Source: Bog-473 sp963840245 (lineage in GTDB: Bacteria; Actinomycetota; Acidimicrobiia; Acidimicrobiales; RAAP-2). From it: a stretch of DNA of 64,000 nucleotides. The position numbers and the translations under genes were made by a program. Below the pieces are notes generated by a model. It did no database searches. It was not told the origin of the DNA and was given only the letters and a program-made list of their open reading frames with translations. Location: NCBI GenBank assembly GCA_963840245.1, contig CAWIYI010000020.1, positions 62,001 through 126,000 on the forward strand, given 5' to 3'. Shown here one piece after another: positions 61,888 to 64,000 of this stretch (within the stretch, counting starts at the first letter, position 1; every line of letters starts with the position of its first letter).

Positions 61888-64000
61888 TCAGAAACTCTTG
61901 GCGGTGCCGTCCGCCTCGACCAAGGTGTAGTCGTTGCCCGCGTTGGTGGTGAAGAGGCCGATGACGCTCGAAGCGAGCGAGGCTCCCCCGAGCGACCCGG
62001 CGAAGCGGACCGTCCCGAAGGAGAAGACGCCTCCGTCGGAGGCCACGAGCCAATAGCCGGCACCGCTCGGAGAGCTCGTTGCGCCGACGACGGGTTGGTC
62101 GAGGGGCTTGCCCCCCATGGAGCCGAAGAACGGGGCTCCGCCGAAGCTGAAGAGGCCCCCGTCCGCGGCGACCAGCCAGTACCCGCCAACGGGATCGGCC
62201 GTCATGGCGACGACCGGCCCGTTGAGGGGCGTGCCTCCCATGGAGCCCGAGAATTGGGCGTCGCCGAAAGCGAAGACGCCACCATCCGCGGCCACCAGCC
62301 AGTAGCCCCCGCCATCGGGGGTATCTGCGATGCCGACCACCGGCTTGTTGAGAGGCTTGCCGGCCATCGAGCCGAAGAAGGTGGCGTCGCCCAGGCTGAA
62401 GACTCCACCATCCGAACCAACCAGCCAGTAGCCACCTCCATCGGGCGTGACGGCGACCCCGACGATGTCGTCGACGTGAATACCCAGTCCAGGGAGTGAG
62501 CCGAAGAAGGGAGCGTTCCCGAAGGTGAAAACTCCTCCATCGGGATGGACGATCCAAAAGCCCCTCCCCATCGGGTCGGCGGCCAGACGGGCCCCGCCGG
62601 AGAGATCCGGCGTCTGGACGGTCAGGCTGAAGGATTGGGTGGCGGCGGGGGAAAGGCCGTTGGAGGCGGTGATCGTGAACGTGAAGGTCCCTTGGGTCGT
62701 GGCCGTCCCCGCCAAGGTGCCGGTACCGTTCCCGTTGTCGGTGAAGCCGATCCCTTGAGGCAGGCCGGTCTGGCCGGACCCGGTCGAGACACTCAGGGCG
62801 AGGGACGGGGGCGAGCCGGGGCTCGTCGTGACGGCGAAGCTGCCGTGGGTCCCGGCCGTGAAGGTCGTGTTGTCCGCGCTGGTGATGGTGGGGGCGCTCC
62901 CGGGAGTGGCGCTGGCCTCGTTCGAGGGCGCCGAGGCGCCCACGGTGTTCACGGCCTCGACCGTGTAGAAGTAGGTCTGTCCCGGGGTCACGACCGTGTC
63001 GGTGAAGCTCGGGGTGCTCGCCGTGGCGTAGGAGGCCTCGGTCCCCGAGGACGTACCCCGCAGAATCACGTAACTGGTGAGCGCGGGCACCCCGACCACA
63101 GTGGGGGGCGACCAGGCGAGGGCCACGCTGGCGGCCGCCGGGGTCGCGGTGAGCGCGCTGGGCGCTCCCGGAGGACCTTGGACGGTGAGGGTGAAGTCCT
63201 GGGTGGCGGCGGGGGACACGCCGTTGGAGGCGGTGATCGTGAACGTGAAGGTCCCTTGGGTGGACGCGGTCCCGGCCAGGGTGCCGGTGCCGTCTCCGTT
63301 GTCGGTGAAGCCGATCCCCTGGGGAGGCCCGCTCTGGCCCGAACCCGTCGAGACGCTCAGGGCGACTGTCGGGGGATTGGCGTTACCCGTCGTGATCGTA
63401 AACGTGCCGTTGGTCCCGGTCGTGAAGGTGGTGTTGTCCGCGCTGGTGATGGTGGGTGCGCTCCCCGTATTGGCACTGACCTCGTTGGAGGGCGCCGAGG
63501 CGCCCACCGTGTTCATGGCCTCGACCGTGTAGAAGAAGGTCTGTCCCGGCGGAACGAACGGGTCGAGGAACCCCGGGCCGCTCGCCGCGGCGTAGAAGGT
63601 CTCGGCTCCCGAGGACGTTCCCCGGAAGACCGAATAACTGGTAAACGGTGGCACCCCGACCACGGTGGGGGGCGACCAGGCGAGGGTCACGCTGGTGCCC
63701 ATCACGGTCGCGGTGAGCCCGCTGGGTGGTCCCGGAGGACCTGGGACGGTGAGGGTGAAGTCCTGGGTGGCGGGAGGCGACACGCCGTTGGAGGCGGTGA
63801 TCGTGAACGTGAAGGTCCCTTGGGTGGTGGCCGTCCCCGCCAAGGTACCGGTGCCGTCTCCGTTGTCGGTGAAGCCGACCCCTTGGGGAGGCCCGCTCTG
63901 GCCCGAACCGGTCGAGACGCTCAGGGCCACGGGCGTGGGCAGGCCGGGGCTCGTCGTGACGGTGAAGGTGCCGCGGGTCCCCGCCGTGAAAGTGGTGTTG
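61888..64000 (-). CDS. Repeat-rich secreted/surface protein: Ig-like + FN3 repeats with propeller-like C-terminus (5' end outside window)
   Basis: Open to the right edge; 704 residues are visible. The N-terminal visible part alternates putative-Ig (He_PIG-like: ITSADNTTFTAGTHGSF, GFTDNGDGTGTLAGT, FTITASNGVSP) and fibronectin III modules (SVALAWSPPTVVGVP, TYFYTVEAVNTVGASAPSNE) in a 188-residue unit. The last 230 residues hold about five copies of a 45-residue motif (GGYWLVAADGGVFAFGDA and variants) that is typical of Acidimicrobiia exported proteins and likely forms a propeller. No sorting signal at the C-terminus. Probably adhesion or polysaccharide binding at the cell surface. Confidence 0.85.
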   Translation of the reverse strand, partial: NTTFTAGTRGTFTVTTSPGLPTPVALSVSTGSGQSGPPQGVGFTDNGDGTGTLAGTATTQGTFTFTITASNGVSPPATQDFTLTVPGPPGPPSGLTATVMGTSVTLAWSPPTVVGVPPFTSYSVFRGTSSGAETFYAAASGPGFLDPFVPPGQTFFYTVEAMNTVGASAPSNEVSANTGSAPTITSADNTTFTTGTNGTFTITTGNANPPTVALSVSTGSGQSGPPQGIGFTDNGDGTGTLAGTASTQGTFTFTITASNGVSPAATQDFTLTVQGPPGAPSALTATPAAASVALAWSPPTVVGVPALTSYVILRGTSSGTEASYATASTPSFTDTVVTPGQTYFYTVEAVNTVGASAPSNEASATPGSAPTITSADNTTFTAGTHGSFAVTTSPGSPPSLALSVSTGSGQTGLPQGIGFTDNGNGTGTLAGTATTQGTFTFTITASNGLSPAATQSFSLTVQTPDLSGGARLAADPMGRGFWIVHPDGGVFTFGNAPFFGSLPGLGIHVDDIVGVAVTPDGGGYWLVGSDGGVFSLGDATFFGSMAGKPLNKPVVGIADTPDGGGYWLVAADGGVFAFGDAQFSGSMGGTPLNGPVVAMTADPVGGYWLVAADGGLFSFGGAPFFGSMGGKPLDQPVVGATSSPSGAGYWLVASDGGVFSFGTVRFAGSLGGASLASSVIGLFTTNAGNDYTLVEADGTAKSF
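62641..64000 (-). repeat. 564-bp tandem repeat inside the surface-protein gene
   Basis: The marker GATCGTGAAC recurs at 62671, 63235 and 63799, exactly 564 bp (188 codons) apart, with very similar sequence over each period. At least two full copies and a partial one are present and the array continues past the window. High nucleotide similarity suggests recent expansion. Confidence 0.88.

Noticed and set aside
61640..62557. N-terminal extension of the GGDEF-EAL frame over the surface-protein gene
   Set aside because: The extension reads the C-terminal propeller repeats of the neighbouring gene in the wrong frame; the start at 61639 has a ribosome-binding site.
1..64000. CRISPR arrays, insertion sequences, prophage or integrase genes
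   Set aside because: No spaced direct repeats, transposase or integrase motifs were seen; the only tandem repeats are the 13-bp array and the 564-bp coding array.

Overview
The window is high-GC actinobacterial DNA, most likely from the class Acidimicrobiia. Supporting signs are two F420-dependent LLM oxidoreductases, a recC-recB-recD order, many GTG/TTG starts, SHOCT and DUF2510 small-domain proteins, and above all a secreted protein whose C-terminus repeats the 'GYWLVASDGGVFSFG'-type module typical of that class. This taxonomic call is inference; no rRNA gene is present.

Layout. 1-16.4 kb (minus strand except phoU): a UDP-sulfoquinovose synthase, then a DNA repair and replication block: recC-recB-recD with 4-base stop/start overlaps, rmuC, then recR and dnaX with the SRP RNA gene just upstream of dnaX; asd and phoU lie between. 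16.4-18.1 kb: an intergenic stretch with a 13-bp tandem repeat, then tadA flanked by two serine tRNA genes. 18.2-28.7 kb: metabolic and envelope genes (MBL hydrolase, GH15 glycosidase, MarP-like periplasmic protease divergent from a seven-repeat lipoprotein, two LLM oxidoreductases, a methyltransferase, a DUF2510/DUF4328 protein). 28.8-33 kb: pstB-pstS-pstC-pstA preceded by a candidate PHO box. 33-38 kb: beta-barrel heme-binding-like protein, acyl-CoA dehydrogenase, M20 amidohydrolase, SDR, NIPSNAP and cupin proteins. 38-45.5 kb: SCO6745-like protein, two bPH2 membrane proteins, a TetR-P450 pair, and a large PTPS-related membrane protein. 45.6-56.3 kb: amino acid permease and a set of small SHOCT and PLDc_N membrane proteins with DUF6325, DUF2252, MBL, M24 and flippase-like genes.

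56.4-59.2 kb holds the most distinctive system: a CPA1 Na+/H+ antiporter frame followed by a ferritin-like encapsulin cargo protein (with C-terminal loading peptide) translationally coupled to a family 1 encapsulin shell gene, an iron-storage nanocompartment operon. The window ends with a PAS-GGDEF-EAL cyclic-di-GMP protein and, upstream of it on the same strand, a secreted protein made of 564-bp tandem repeats and a propeller-like C-terminus; it runs off the window.

A recurring oddity: at least nine loci, including all four pst genes, are split by single-base frame displacements, and about twelve of fourteen are one surplus base. Sequence error is the likeliest cause. The affected genes are annotated here as single loci with the displacement positions given.
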